A stretch of DNA of 64,000 nt from Streptomyces reniochalinae (GTDB taxonomy: Bacteria > Actinomycetota > Actinomycetes > Streptomycetales > Streptomycetaceae), in NCBI RefSeq assembly GCF_003323735.1, contig NZ_QOIM01000042.1:558001-622000 (forward strand), read 5' to 3'. Under the pieces are notes generated by a model. That model searched no databases and was not told the DNA's origin. It saw only the letters and a list, made by a program, of their open reading frames with translations. Of the stretch, positions 8,842-17,897 are shown one piece after another (the stretch's first letter is position 1; each line of letters opens with the position of its first letter). The translations under genes and the position numbers were made by a program.

Positions 8842-10062
8842 ATGAGTGTTGTGGAGCAGGCCGACAGTCCCGCCGATGACGACAAGAATTCTGCGGCTGT
8901 GCCGGTCGGTAAACGGAAGCAGGAGATACGCAGACGTCTGGAACGACTGATCGGCATCGCCGCCACAGAAGGCAACGAGCTGCGCGTGTTGCGTAACGGC
9001 GATGAGATCTTCCCCGCGATGCTCGGGGCGATCCGAGCGGCCGAGCACACGGTCGACATGATGACGTTCGTCTACTGGCGCGGTGACATCGCCCGTGACT
9101 TCGCAGCCGCGCTCTCGGAACGCGCCCGGGAAGGCGTACGCGTACGGCTGTTGCTGGACGGGTTCGGCAGCAGCCCGATCCAGCAGGACCTGCTCGATGA
9201 GATGTCCTCGGCCGGCGTGCATGTGGTGTGGTTCCGCAAGCCGCTGTGGGTCTCTCCTCTCAAGCAGAACCACCGCTGCCACCGCAAGGCTCTCGTGGTC
9301 GACGAGCGCACCGCCTTCACCGGAGGGGTGGGCATCGCCGAGGAATGGTGCGGGGACGCCCGCCATCCGGGTGAATGGCGGGACACTCACATCCAGGTTC
9401 GCGGCCCCGCGGTCGACGGCATCACGGCCGCGTTCGCACAGAACTGGGCGGAGTGCCACCAGGAGCTTTTCGACGAGAAAGACCGGTTCATTGAACACGA
9501 CACGACCGGTCGGTCCGTGGTCCAGGTGGTCCGCGGTTCGGCCAGTTTCGGCTGGCAGGACATGCAGACCCTGCTGCGCGTGCTGCTGGAGTCGGCGCGG
9601 GAGCGGGTCCGGGTCTCGACCGCGTACTTCACCCCGGACGACTTCTTCGTCCAGTTGCTCTGCCGCACAGCTCGCCGGGGAGTCACGATCGACATCCTCA
9701 TCCCCGGCCCGCACACGGACAAACGCGTCTCACAGCTGGGCGGCCGCCGCTCCTACGAGGACCTCCTGGATGCCGGGGTCCGGATCGCCGAGTACCAGCC
9801 GACGATGCTGCACGCCAAAATCGTGACCATCGACGGCATCGTTTCCCTGGTCGGCTCCACCAACTTCAACCGTCGCTCACTCGAACACGACGAAGAGGTC
9901 ATGCTCGCTGTCGTGGACGAGGAGCTCACCGCCACGCTGGACAAGCACTTCGCCGAGGACTGGGAGGGAGGCGACCTCATCACGCCCGGACGCTGGAAGC
10001 GCAGGCCCGTGCAGCAGCGCCTCGGGGAAGCAGCTGTACGTCCCATCCGCCGCTTCCTTTGA
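8842..10062 (+). CDS. cardiolipin synthase-like phospholipase D family protein
   Basis: 406 residues with two HKD catalytic motifs: HRKALVVD at 147-154 and HAKIVTID near 318. These are the paired active-site halves of the phospholipase D superfamily. The order and spacing fit bacterial cardiolipin synthase-type enzymes without an N-terminal membrane anchor. It probably exchanges phosphatidyl groups on phospholipids at the membrane. ATG at 8842 is preferred; the 8833 ATG and earlier GTG are alternatives. Confidence 0.85.
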   Translation: MSVVEQADSPADDDKNSAAVPVGKRKQEIRRRLERLIGIAATEGNELRVLRNGDEIFPAMLGAIRAAEHTVDMMTFVYWRGDIARDFAAALSERAREGVRVRLLLDGFGSSPIQQDLLDEMSSAGVHVVWFRKPLWVSPLKQNHRCHRKALVVDERTAFTGGVGIAEEWCGDARHPGEWRDTHIQVRGPAVDGITAAFAQNWAECHQELFDEKDRFIEHDTTGRSVVQVVRGSASFGWQDMQTLLRVLLESARERVRVSTAYFTPDDFFVQLLCRTARRGVTIDILIPGPHTDKRVSQLGGRRSYEDLLDAGVRIAEYQPTMLHAKIVTIDGIVSLVGSTNFNRRSLEHDEEVMLAVVDEELTATLDKHFAEDWEGGDLITPGRWKRRPVQQRLGEAAVRPIRRFL

Positions 10063-10310
10063 TCACCCACGGAGAGCATCGGGACGTTTCGGGCGAGGCG
10101 CCTGATACACCGCCGCGACCCCGGAGAAGTTCACGGGGCTCGCGGGGTGCGCAGACGAGAGCCTGCTCGGTGATGCGTGGTCCAGGCCCTGGATGGACAT
10201 CACCCACCAGATGACGATGGTGCGACACTGCCGCGGATTGTCCGTGGCCCTGACTGAGTAGCTGTTTCCGATCCAAGGTTCTGGGTAGATTTGCCCCCTA
10301 GCCTGGACCG

Positions 10311-10622
10311 GTGTCTGAGGGTGCCGAGAGGGCCAGAGTGAGGGACTGTCCGGCTTGTGGTGAACGGCTGAGGCCGGACGCCCGGCCCGAGGCGGTGTTC
10401 TGCTCGTCGGTCTGTCGTTCCAGGCAGTGGCGCAAGGAACAGCGGCTGAGGAAGCGGTTGGCAGCTGTCCGGGACAAGGTCGGCCTGGTCGAGTGCCCCG
10501 AGTGCGGGGCCCGCTGGGTGGCGGGTGTCGACCGTCGCTCGGACGCCCGGTTCTGCTCGCGGCGCTGCGTCGTGGGGGCCTGGCGGAAGCGGAAGGATCC
10601 GTACGCGGATCGTGCACAGTGA
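10311..10622 (+). CDS. small double zinc-finger protein
   Basis: 103 residues with two treble-clef-like cysteine sets: CPACGE...CSSVC at 13-35 and CPECGA...CSRRC at 62-85, each followed by basic RQWRK/AWRKR stretches. This pattern suits a zinc-stabilised nucleic-acid binder. The start is GTG. It precedes the DUF6192 and RacP-like genes on the same strand, a set often found together in Streptomyces. No specific function can be assigned. Confidence 0.6.
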   Translation: MSEGAERARVRDCPACGERLRPDARPEAVFCSSVCRSRQWRKEQRLRKRLAAVRDKVGLVECPECGARWVAGVDRRSDARFCSRRCVVGAWRKRKDPYADRAQ

Positions 10623-10789
10623 CCACTGAGCGAACGCATCCTTGGACCAGTTTCGTTCACGGAACGGTCAATTGCGGTCATTCCTTGCGATCTTCATATT
10701 TACGGTCTGACTCTCGGAAACAGATGCGGTCCCTGTCCTGTCACGGCCCGAAGTGCCGCGCCTGGGAGCGCACTTGGATGGTGAAAGCC

Positions 10790-11791
10790 ATGTCCGAGGA
10801 GAACGAGACCATCGGCGCCGTCAGCCAGTCTCGCTACGAGCAGATCGTGGCCGAGCTGCGGGACGTCGTCGAACAGCAGACCCGCGGCCAGTTCACGATC
10901 GGGGACCGGGCCCTGGAGGTCGAACCGATGCGGCAGCGGGGCGGCGAAACCGGGGACAGCGAGTACACGGTCGAGGAATCGCTGACGCGCCTGGCCGAGG
11001 ACATCGGCCTGAGGTTCTCCACGGTGAAGACGGCCAGGTGGGTGGCGTCGCGGTGGCCGAAGGAACGACGCCGTCCCGAGCTCGCGTCCTACACGGTCCA
11101 CCGGTCGCTGGCGAGTATCGAGGACGAGGAGAGGCGGTTCGCGACGATCCTGACGCTCCCGGAGGGAAAGGCCCGCTGGACCAAGGACGACGCCAATCGA
11201 CAGGTCGGCCAGCAGGTCGAGACGCCCATCACCCCGCAGGAGAAGGTTACCGCGATCCACTCGCTGGCCCGGGACGCCGAGGTCGCGGCTGCGGTGACCA
11301 CCGACTTCCTGAAGCGTCCCCAGGTCGCGGCCAAGGTGTCCTCGGAGGACAAGGTCCGGGTGGTGGAGGAATTCACCCGCGACGAGCAGGTCGCGACGAC
11401 CGCCGCGACCAGCCTGCTCCGCAGGCCGGACGTCGCGTTCAAGGCGATGAGCGATGACACCGCCCGCTTCCAGGTCAACTCTGCCCAGGCCGAGCGCAGT
11501 CGGCAAGCCCTTGACCACTTCGAGCGCTCGAACCCCGTCGCCCCGGCAGTCCGCAACATCGACCGGACGGTGGAGTTCCTTGACTTGGTGACCGCCTTCC
11601 ACGCGTTCGTCGCCGCAGCTGGCCGGACCGTCCCCGGCCTGCGCGACCGCCAACTGTCGGAGGACGAACGCACCATCGTCCACCAGAACGTAGCCAAGGT
11701 GAAAGCGACTCTGGACTGGATCGAAACGGCGGTCGACACCGGCAAGGTCGACATGGACGACGAGCTCGCGGCGATCCTGCGGGGCGAGTAG
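10790..11791 (+). CDS. DUF6192-like (RacO-type) DNA-binding protein
   Basis: About 333 residues. An early segment (SLTRLAEDIGLRFSTVKTAR) reads as an HTH, and two alternating helical repeats follow (TDFLKRPQVAAKV, TSLLRRPDVAFKA). It matches my recollection of the DUF6192 family, which pairs with RacP proteins in Streptomyces. The ATG at 10790 is preferred over the 10778 ATG. It is followed after 2 bases by the RacP-like gene, so the two are co-translated. The role is unknown; chromosome or plasmid maintenance is only a guess. Confidence 0.6.
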   Translation: MSEENETIGAVSQSRYEQIVAELRDVVEQQTRGQFTIGDRALEVEPMRQRGGETGDSEYTVEESLTRLAEDIGLRFSTVKTARWVASRWPKERRRPELASYTVHRSLASIEDEERRFATILTLPEGKARWTKDDANRQVGQQVETPITPQEKVTAIHSLARDAEVAAAVTTDFLKRPQVAAKVSSEDKVRVVEEFTRDEQVATTAATSLLRRPDVAFKAMSDDTARFQVNSAQAERSRQALDHFERSNPVAPAVRNIDRTVEFLDLVTAFHAFVAAAGRTVPGLRDRQLSEDERTIVHQNVAKVKATLDWIETAVDTGKVDMDDELAAILRGE

Positions 11792-11793
11792 TC

Positions 11794-12213
11794 GTGCCCC
11801 GCGCCTCCCGGCGCAAAGGGGACGCGGCCAGACGACACGCGGACACCGTCCGCTTCGTTCTGTTCGAGGCCCGCCCGGCCGGGCTGGAGTTTCACCAGCT
11901 GGTCCGTGCGAGCGCGCTCTCACCGCACCAGGTCCGCTCCGGCCTGGCCGCGCTGAAGGACGAGGCCGCGTCCAAGGGCTGGCCTCCGCTGATCTGGAAC
12001 CGTCTCGACGGCTACCAGCTCGGAGCGGAGCGGGCCGCGCTCGAAGCCTACGAGCGGCAGGTCGTGGGCGAGAAGCTGACCCAGTTCCGGCGGTTCATCA
12101 CCGGCACGGTCGCCCCGCACGCCGCCGCCCACCCGAACGACAAGTGGGTACGGCACATCGTCGCCCAGCTCAACTCCATCGAATCCACCCTCGACCTCAT
12201 CGCCAGCGCCTGA
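11794..12213 (+). CDS. RacP-like protein with winged-helix features
   Basis: 139 residues, GTG start, starting 3 bases after the upstream stop. A basic N-terminus (RRKGDAARRH) is followed by a predicted winged helix (GLEFHQLVRASALSPHQVRS) and a C-terminal helix (HIVAQLNSIESTLDLI). It resembles streptomycete proteins annotated RacP. A decayed, internally deleted copy lies at 16031-16265, and in both places an IS5-family sequence follows directly. Confidence 0.65.
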   Translation: MPRASRRKGDAARRHADTVRFVLFEARPAGLEFHQLVRASALSPHQVRSGLAALKDEAASKGWPPLIWNRLDGYQLGAERAALEAYERQVVGEKLTQFRRFITGTVAPHAAAHPNDKWVRHIVAQLNSIESTLDLIASA

Positions 12214-12222
12214 CCGATCCAC

Positions 12223-12251
12223 GGGGCCGACCGGCGAAGCCGGCCGGCCCC
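12223..12251. terminator. hairpin terminator after the RacP-like gene
   Basis: A 13-base GC stem with one mismatch (ggggccgaccggc / gccggccggcccc) and a GAA loop, 10 bases after the stop codon. There is no U-tract, as usual in Streptomyces. Confidence 0.6.
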
Positions 12252-12277
12252 GCAGCAGGTCACAGACGGGAGGGGAA

Positions 12278-13124
12278 GTGCGTCAGCGCCGCTATCCGTC
12301 GGACATGACGGATGACGAGTGGGCCCTGATCGAACCGCTGCTGCCCGCTGCCGGCCTGCGACACCGCCCGCGGCGGCCGGCCGGAGAAGCACCCCCGGCG
12401 CGAGATCGTCGACTCGATTCGATATGTCGTGGACACCGGCTGCAAGTGGAGGGCCCTACCCGCGGACTTCCCGCCCTGGAGGACCGTTTGGGGGTTCATG
12501 GCCCGCTGGGCTGCCCGCGGTGTCATCGGTCAGATCCGTGACGCCCTGACCCAGCGGATCCGCCGCGAGGTGGGCAAAGGCCTCAGAGCCGTCGCGACGA
12601 TCATCGACTCGCAGTCAGTCAAAGCGGCATCGACCGTCGGCAAGAACTCCCGCGGTTACGATGCAGGCAAAAAGATCAATGGCCGCAAACGGCATCTCGT
12701 GGTCGACACCCGCGGCCTGCCGCTGCTGGTCATGGTCACCCCGGCCGATCTGCATGACTCCGCCGCGGCCAAGGAAGTCCTCTTCCGTCTCCGTCTCATG
12801 CACCCCGAGATCACCATCGTCTGGGCCGACCGCGCCTACGCGGGCAAGCTCATTACCTGGGCGAAGAAGCATCTGAACCTCACGATCAAGACCGTTGCCC
12901 GCCCGAAGGACTCCTCCGGGTTCGTCCTGCTGCCCCGCCGCTGGGTCGTTGAACGCTCGCTGGCATGGATGATGAACGCCCGCCGGCACGCGAGGGACTA
13001 CGAACGGCTCGTCCAGCACTCCGAAACGCTGATCACCTGGGCGGCGATCACGCTGATGACCAAGCGTCTGACCCGCAACGGGGCGGGCTCCGCCTGGGCC
13101 AGCAAGCCCAGTACGTGCGCCTGA
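12278..13124 (+). mobile_element. IS5-family transposase, frameshifted
   Basis: The first frame (GTG 12278, GGGAGGGGAA ahead) encodes the N-terminal DUF4096-like region (RYPSDMTDDEWALIEPLLP). The family reading then shifts by one base within the GC run near 12371-12382 (expected continuation GRPEKHPRREIVD) and stays in the other frame to 13124. DDE residues are visible: D in IIDSQSVKA, D in WADRAYAG, E in ERSLAW. Without frameshifting the transposase is split. I could not define terminal inverted repeats. Some IS5 subgroups use programmed shifts, but no A-rich slippery site is present. Confidence 0.85.
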
Positions 13125-13832
13125 ACTGGTTATTCGCCCGGCTCCGGGCCGGGCCACGCGTACAGGTCGAAGGCTGCTGATCAAGGACCGCCAGGGGCAT
13201 CTGGGTGGAGGAAGCACGGTCCGCAGCCTGTGCCTTGGCTGGCCGGGTGAACGTGCCGCTGGCCCGAGAGACCGCAAGCTCTTTTCGGTTCCGGAGCACC
13301 GGTAGCGGTCAGCCATGAGGTCGAGGAGGGCCAGTGTGCTTGCACGCCCGTCGTGTCCGAGCTCATCCACCGTCCGCGGTCCGCTGCGGCACCGGGGTAC
13401 GGCAGAACCGGCGCCAGCGAAACGAGTCGGCGTTTGGTAACACAGTCGGTGCGGCGCTTGAGATACAGCAGCCGCAATCGCGTCTCCCGCCGTACCGACA
13501 ACCGACGATGAAGCGCTCGTCCAAGAAAGCATGGACCCCAGTCAGCTCGGCAGATAACGGCCGCACGCTCCGGCAACGTCTTCTACCAGGAGTCCTGCAC
13601 TGGCGCGAGGCACAGCGCCGCCCACGCCTCCCGCCCACCTGTCGCGGTCGGCGACTGCGCTGCGGCGGCACGATCTTCTTCCAACCGATGGCTGATGCGC
13701 TGAGCGCCTACGGCGTCAGCGGGTACTAACCGCTCCTTGGGGGCACCTGGGCAGTCCGTCGCGTCGTCGGGGGTGACGGACTGCCCACTACGCCGTCGCT
13801 TATGAGTTCGCAGGGACGGATGAGGGCGGGCC
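13125..13832. other. gap with no convincing gene
   Basis: About 700 bases between the IS5 element and fdhA. Several frames stay open (for example plus 13334-13729) but show no family motif and lower third-position GC than neighbours. It may be relic DNA left by transposition. Confidence 0.5.
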
Positions 13833-15026
13833 TCAGGCGGGAATGAGGCCGTGGGGGTCGATGATGAACTTTTCGGACACTCCCGTGTCGAAGGTCGCGT
13901 AGGCGTCGGGGGCGTCGTCGAGGCTGATCACCTTCGTGTTGAGCATGGCGCTCAGGTAGGGCATGCGGTCCCACAGGATCGCCATCATCAGCTCGCGGTT
14001 GTAGTGCATGATCGGTGCCTGCCCGGCGGCGATCCGCGGCGACTTGATCCACGCCTTGCCGAAGTCGATCGGGTACGTTCCCTCCTGCTCGGCCTTCGAC
14101 TTCGCGAGCGGGTCGGCGCCGTAGACGCCGATGACTCCGGTGGCCCCGCCCGCGCGGGTGGCGTCGAGCACCTGGTTGATGGCGTAGGCCGGGTCCATGT
14201 CCTCGGCCTCGCGGCCGATGCCGTGTGCCTCGGTGCCGACGTAGTCCACTGCGCAGTCGACCATGGGTTCGCCCAGGATGGCCTCGATCTGGTCGGTGAG
14301 CTCCGCGTCCTGGCTCAGGTCGATCGTCTCGCAGCCGTTCTTCTTCACCAGCTCCAGGCGGTCCTTGTGGTAGTCGCCCACGATGATGCAGGACGCCCCG
14401 AGGAGGCGCGCAGCTGCTGCGCCGCAGCGGCCGACCGGGCCGGCGCCGGCGATGTACACGGTCGAGCCCGGCTTGGCACCGGCCTCCATGAGACCGTGAA
14501 ACGCGGTGGGCAGGATGTCCGAGAGCAGCGCCAGGTCACGGATCTTCGCCATGGCCTGGTCCCGGTCCGGGAAGCGCAGGAGCTGGAAGTCGGCGTACGG
14601 GACGAACAGGTACTCGGCCTGGCCGCCGGTCCAGTCGCCCAGGTTGAAGCCGTACGCTGCGCAGGACACCTTGGGGTTTGTGGTCTCGCAGACTTCGGTC
14701 CGGCGCGCCCGGCAGTTGCGGCATCGGCCGCAGGCGACGTTGAACGGGACGGAGACGAGGTCGCCCTCACTGAGGAACTCGACGTCGGGGCCGACCTCGA
14801 TGACCTCCCCGGTCATCTCGTGCCCCATCACCATGCCCTGGGGCACCGGGAAGGACCCGCGGTAGATGTGCAGGTCACTACCGCAGATGTTGGTGGCGAC
14901 GATCCTGAGGATGACTCCGTGCGGGGCCTTCTTCCCGTTCGGCATCTGAAGCTTCGGGAAGTCCAGGGACTCAACGCGCATGTCCTTCGCGTTCTGAAAG
15001 GTGACGGCGCGGTTGCTGCTTGCCAT
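13833..15026 (-). CDS. fdhA: glutathione-independent formaldehyde dehydrogenase, zinc type
   Basis: 397 residues, almost the length of Pseudomonas putida FDH. Catalytic zinc ligands are in NICGSD (Cys48) and GHE (His ~69). The structural zinc loop is CGRCRNCRARRTEVC near 99-113. The Rossmann GAGPVG motif is near 194. The long insert typical of NAD-tightly-bound formaldehyde dismutase/dehydrogenases is present. It oxidises formaldehyde to formate with NAD. AGGAGA lies 6 bases before the ATG. A 16-bp palindrome lies 26 bases upstream of the start codon. Confidence 0.9.
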   Translation of the reverse strand: MASSNRAVTFQNAKDMRVESLDFPKLQMPNGKKAPHGVILRIVATNICGSDLHIYRGSFPVPQGMVMGHEMTGEVIEVGPDVEFLSEGDLVSVPFNVACGRCRNCRARRTEVCETTNPKVSCAAYGFNLGDWTGGQAEYLFVPYADFQLLRFPDRDQAMAKIRDLALLSDILPTAFHGLMEAGAKPGSTVYIAGAGPVGRCGAAAARLLGASCIIVGDYHKDRLELVKKNGCETIDLSQDAELTDQIEAILGEPMVDCAVDYVGTEAHGIGREAEDMDPAYAINQVLDATRAGGATGVIGVYGADPLAKSKAEQEGTYPIDFGKAWIKSPRIAAGQAPIMHYNRELMMAILWDRMPYLSAMLNTKVISLDDAPDAYATFDTGVSEKFIIDPHGLIPA

Positions 15027-15051
15027 GACGATCTCCTCTGCTGATTCACGG

Positions 15052-15067
15052 TGACTCGGCCGAGTCA
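15052..15067. promoter_or_regulatory. perfect 16-bp palindrome upstream of fdhA
   Basis: TGACTCGGCCGAGTCA is self-complementary and ends 26 bases before the fdhA start, in the expected promoter/leader. The size and symmetry suit a TetR- or MarR-like operator. The regulator is not identified in the window. Confidence 0.45.
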
Positions 15068-15215
15068 GTGTCGGCGGTCATTTGGGCGACTTTGCGACCT
15101 CGGGTTTCCTAACGTAGGGCTCCATCCGAGGTATGCAGGCCAGCGCCACACCCTCTTGCGTGCCATCGCACTAACGCTGCGTGACAAGCGCCCGGTCAAG
15201 CGCGTCTTCTGCCGA

Positions 15216-15773
15216 TCAGGCGGGTTGCGGTGCGTTGACGAAGTGTTCGATGATCGCCTTGCAGAAGGCGGGGAGGTCTTGCGGGCCGCGGCTGGAGATC
15301 AGCTGGCGGTCGATCACGACCTCCTCGTCGACGACCTCGGCGCCGGCGTTGCGCAGGTCAGTACGAATGCTGGGCCAGGAGGTGAGGCGGCGGCCGTGCA
15401 GCACGTCTGCCTCTGCCAGGGTCCAGGGTCCGTGGCAGATGGTGGCAACGGGCTTGCCGGTCTCCACGAACTCCCTCACGAAGGCGACGGCGTCGGGGTC
15501 GGTTCGCAGCTGGTCGGGGTTCATGGTTCCGCCGGGCAACAGGAGCGCGTCGTAGTCGCTCACGCGTGCGTCGGCGACCTTCTTGTCCACGGTGAAGGCT
15601 CCGGCCGGGTCGATGTCCATCTGGCGCGCGTTGATCTCGCCGGTGTGGAGGGACAGGAGTTCAGCCTGCGCTCCAGCGCCCAGCAGTGCGCCGAGAGGCT
15701 CTTCGAGCTCGACGCGCTCAACGCCGTCCGTGGCCAGGATTGCGACCTTCCTGCCGTGCAGTTCGTTGGTCAT
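15216..15773 (-). CDS. DJ-1/PfpI family protein (type 1 glutamine amidotransferase-like)
   Basis: 185 residues with the DJ-1/PfpI nucleophile elbow ATICHGPW (Cys ~113) and the conserved acidic residue early in the protein. The LLPGGTMNPDQLR loop is also typical. Members act as glyoxalases, deglycases or stress chaperones in the cytoplasm; the exact activity cannot be read from sequence. Location near formaldehyde dehydrogenase suits an aldehyde-stress role. ATG start. Confidence 0.85.
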   Translation of the reverse strand: MTNELHGRKVAILATDGVERVELEEPLGALLGAGAQAELLSLHTGEINARQMDIDPAGAFTVDKKVADARVSDYDALLLPGGTMNPDQLRTDPDAVAFVREFVETGKPVATICHGPWTLAEADVLHGRRLTSWPSIRTDLRNAGAEVVDEEVVIDRQLISSRGPQDLPAFCKAIIEHFVNAPQPA

Positions 15774-15830
15774 GGTGCGTGGTTCCTTCCGGTGATCGGC
15801 GGAGGACCGGTTCGGGTCCGTGCCCTCCGC

Positions 15831-15862
15831 TCAGCTGCCGTCGGGGAGGAGGACCTTGGTCC
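15831..15862 (-). pseudogene. tiny 3' remnant of a dehydrogenase gene
   Basis: The minus strand ends in codons for TKVLLPDGS then stop, closely matching the tail at 17898-18026. It sits just upstream of the PfpI-like gene. Too short for family proof. Confidence 0.3.
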
Positions 15863-16030
15863 TTGCCCTGCTCGATCAGCCTGGTTGGCCTGGCCCGTCC
15901 CCATGTCTGGTGGGCACGTCACCCACATAACGACCTCACCACTCCCACTGTCCCACCCTCACAAGACATGTCAAAAGGTGCGAATTGTCTCGCTTGGTCG
16001 GTGGCGCGCCGGGAACCCGGCCTGCCCGGC

Positions 16031-16265
16031 CCACGACAGACCACGGCAGGAAGGGAGATGCGGCCAGACGCCGCGGTGACACCGTCCGCTTCGTACTCCT
16101 CGAAGACCGCTCGGCCGGGCTGGACTTCGGCCAGCTCGTCCGCGCGACGGACCTGTCCGCCTACCAGGTCAGATCCGGTCTCGGAGCGTTGTCCAGCCGA
16201 ACGACAAGCGGGTCAATCACATCGTCGCCCAGCTCAACTCTTTCGAGCGACCCTCGATTTCATAG
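16031..16265 (+). pseudogene. decayed, internally deleted RacP-like gene copy
   Basis: The first ~52 codons parallel the intact RacP-like protein (RKGDAARRRGDTVRFVLLED, later LVRATDLSAYQVRSGL). About 200 bases of the middle are then missing, the frame changes near 16192, and the conserved tail resumes (NDKRVNHIVAQLNSFE) to a TAG at 16263. There is no start codon in frame at the N-terminus. Confidence 0.75.
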
Positions 16266-16345
16266 CCGGTCCCGGAGATCTTGTCCGCAAGGGGACCGTC
16301 CGTCGCCGATCGGGCGGCCTCCGTCACATCGCTGGGGCGGCCGTC

Positions 16346-16500
16346 ATGCGTCATCCTCGCTATCCGTCGGATACCACTGATGCCACTGGGCTCTGGTCGA
16401 ACCGCTGCTGCCGCCGGCGGCCTGCGACACGGCTCGCGGTGGCCTGCCGGAGAAGCACTCCCGTCGCGAAATCGTCGACGCGATCCGATACGTCGTCGAC
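16346..16500 (+). pseudogene. 5' fragment of an IS5-family transposase
   Basis: The start of an IS5 transposase similar to the 12278 copy (MRHPRYPSDTTD, with several small indels, then frames for EKHSRREIVDAIRYVVD). It ends abruptly at ~16500 and fuses to phosphatase sequence. It follows a RacP remnant, as in the other copy. Confidence 0.75.
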
Positions 16501-16704
16501 GGCATCACTGAAGCCCGCTCCCGAACCGGCCAGGAATTCGGCCTCGACCGCTTCCTTGCCTTCCTCACCGGCCACATCGATGAAGGCGTGCCCCTCCCCG
16601 AGACTCTGCGCCGCCTCATGCACAGCCACCACGGACACCTCTGCGACGACGCCACCACCGTCCTCCTCCAGTGGCACGGCCCCCAGCCCTTCGCCCCACC
16701 CTGA
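16501..16704 (+). pseudogene. C-terminal fragment of a PP2C/SpoIIE-type phosphatase
   Basis: The frame reads GITEARSRTGQEFGLDRF, later VPLPETLRRLMHSH, then CDDATTVLLQWHGP and a TGA. This matches the end of Streptomyces RsbU-like phosphatases, where the DGxTEAR and DDATVLLLEW motifs hold metal-binding Asp residues. The N-terminal ~70% is missing, replaced by an IS5 fragment. Confidence 0.7.
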
Positions 16705-16826
16705 AGCCCTCGTCGGACTCCCCACATCCGGCACCGCCCCACCAGAACGTCAATCGAGCCCTGGCTCTCCACCAACTATCCGCGACAGCTACGGCTGACC
16801 ACGCCGCCCCGCGGGCAGCACCTGCT

Positions 16827-17135
16827 CTAGGCGGGCGGCTTCTCCACGAGGACATCGATCTGCTCGATCGTGGGCTCCTCGAAGAGCTCACCCGTGTTCT
16901 CAGCGAGCGCTTGCGCGACCTCACCCGACAGATGCGCCTGGCGTCCGTCGTCGTCGGGAAAGGCGTCGAAGATTCCGAACGACGAGGGTCCGAACTGGAT
17001 TCCGAACCACCTGACGGTCTTGGGCTCCCCCTCGACGATCGACAGCCCCTGGTTCAAGAAGTCCTGGACGTCGTCCTCCCTGCCGGGAAGTGCTTCGAGG
17101 CGTACCAGAAGTGCTTTGCTGACCTGTGTTGCCAT
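16827..17135 (-). CDS. antibiotic biosynthesis monooxygenase (ABM) domain protein
   Basis: 102 residues of the dimeric alpha+beta barrel ABM fold (ALLVRLEALPGREDDVQDFL start, later WFGIQFGPSSFGIFDAF). Family members include quinol monooxygenases and haem-degrading enzymes; a single domain gives no substrate. The start is ATG 17135 because GAGGAGAG lies just upstream; longer frames lack this. It stands alone in a region of remnants. Confidence 0.8.
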   Translation of the reverse strand: MATQVSKALLVRLEALPGREDDVQDFLNQGLSIVEGEPKTVRWFGIQFGPSSFGIFDAFPDDDGRQAHLSGEVAQALAENTGELFEEPTIEQIDVLVEKPPA

Positions 17136-17439
17136 CTTGGGTCTCTCCTCTTCCTTTTCCTTGGTTCGCGTCGCCGCGATCACCAGAACGCCGCTATGGC
17201 CGCCTCGGCGACCGTCTGATCTTACTCGCCGCTGCCCCCCATCACTCCTACCGAGCCCCAGGACCTGGCCGTCGTGGGGGAGCGGGATGCCACAAACGAA
17301 GATCATCATCAACATCGGCCGAGGTGGCGGCACACCCGCGCTTGCCCGTCATGACGACTCCTCTGCTCTCCTACGCGGCTTTCGCACGACTCCTGTGCTC
17401 TCCTGCGCGGTTCGCGACGCGGGCGGGATACGCGGGGGG
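17136..17439. other. gap holding a short tandem repeat
   Basis: About 300 bases upstream of the ABM gene. A possible 67-codon plus-strand frame (ATG 17287, GGGGAGCGGG ahead) has no family resemblance. The only distinct structure is the 32-base tandem repeat at 17354-17417. Confidence 0.4.
17354..17417. repeat. two tandem copies of an imperfect 32-base unit
   Basis: Adjacent units both begin ACGACTCCT and contain TGCTCTCCT then CGCGG, differing at a few positions. No third copy is seen. Confidence 0.5.
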
Positions 17440-17849
17440 TTACAAGCATGCGGCAGCCGCCTGGGCGACGCTCTGGTCTTGGTCCCCTGACCCTCCGCTC
17501 ACCCCGACGGCGCCCACCACCTGTCCGTTGCGGTGGAGAGGCAGGCCGCCGGCGAAGATCATCACGCGGCCCTGGTTGGAGCCGCTGATGCCGTAGAACT
17601 GCTGCCCGGGAGCGGCGTTCTCGGCGAGGTCGGCGGTGCTGATGTCGAAGGCGCGGGCGGTGAAGGCCTTGTTGATGGAGATGTCGACGCTGCCGATCAA
17701 TGCGTCGTCCATGCGGGCATGGGCGACGAGGTTCCGCCGGCGTCGACCACGGCGATGTTGCTCGGCTGCCCGAGCTCCTGCGCTCGTTTCTCTCCCGCGT
17801 CGATGACCCGCCGAGCGTCCTGAAGGGAGACGGTCTCGATGCTGGTCAT
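17440..17849 (-). pseudogene. GlcG/HbpS-type haem-binding protein, one-base frameshift
   Basis: The ATG (AAGGAG 8 bases before) starts a typical GlcG/HbpS protein (SLQDARRVIDAGEKRAQELG, IAVVDAGG). At ~17731-17740 a base is missing: the expected NLVAHARMD continues in another frame, which then runs through DALIGSVDISINKAFTARAF and ends near the conserved GAVGVSGG. The two halves together equal one complete ~135-residue protein. HbpS proteins bind haem and modulate redox sensing; here translation would stop early unless the shift is a read error. Confidence 0.75.
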
Positions 17850-17897
17850 GGTGCGAGCTCCTTCCTGAAGTCGTTTCCGGGGATATGGGCCAGCGCT

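Noticed and set aside
12360..12390. programmed frameshifting of the IS5 transposase
   Set aside because: No slippery A/T heptamer or downstream structure beyond general GC; a mutation is simpler, though not excluded.
13851..15044. 397-codon plus-strand frame opposite fdhA
   Set aside because: Exact antisense of a clear zinc dehydrogenase, low-complexity composition.
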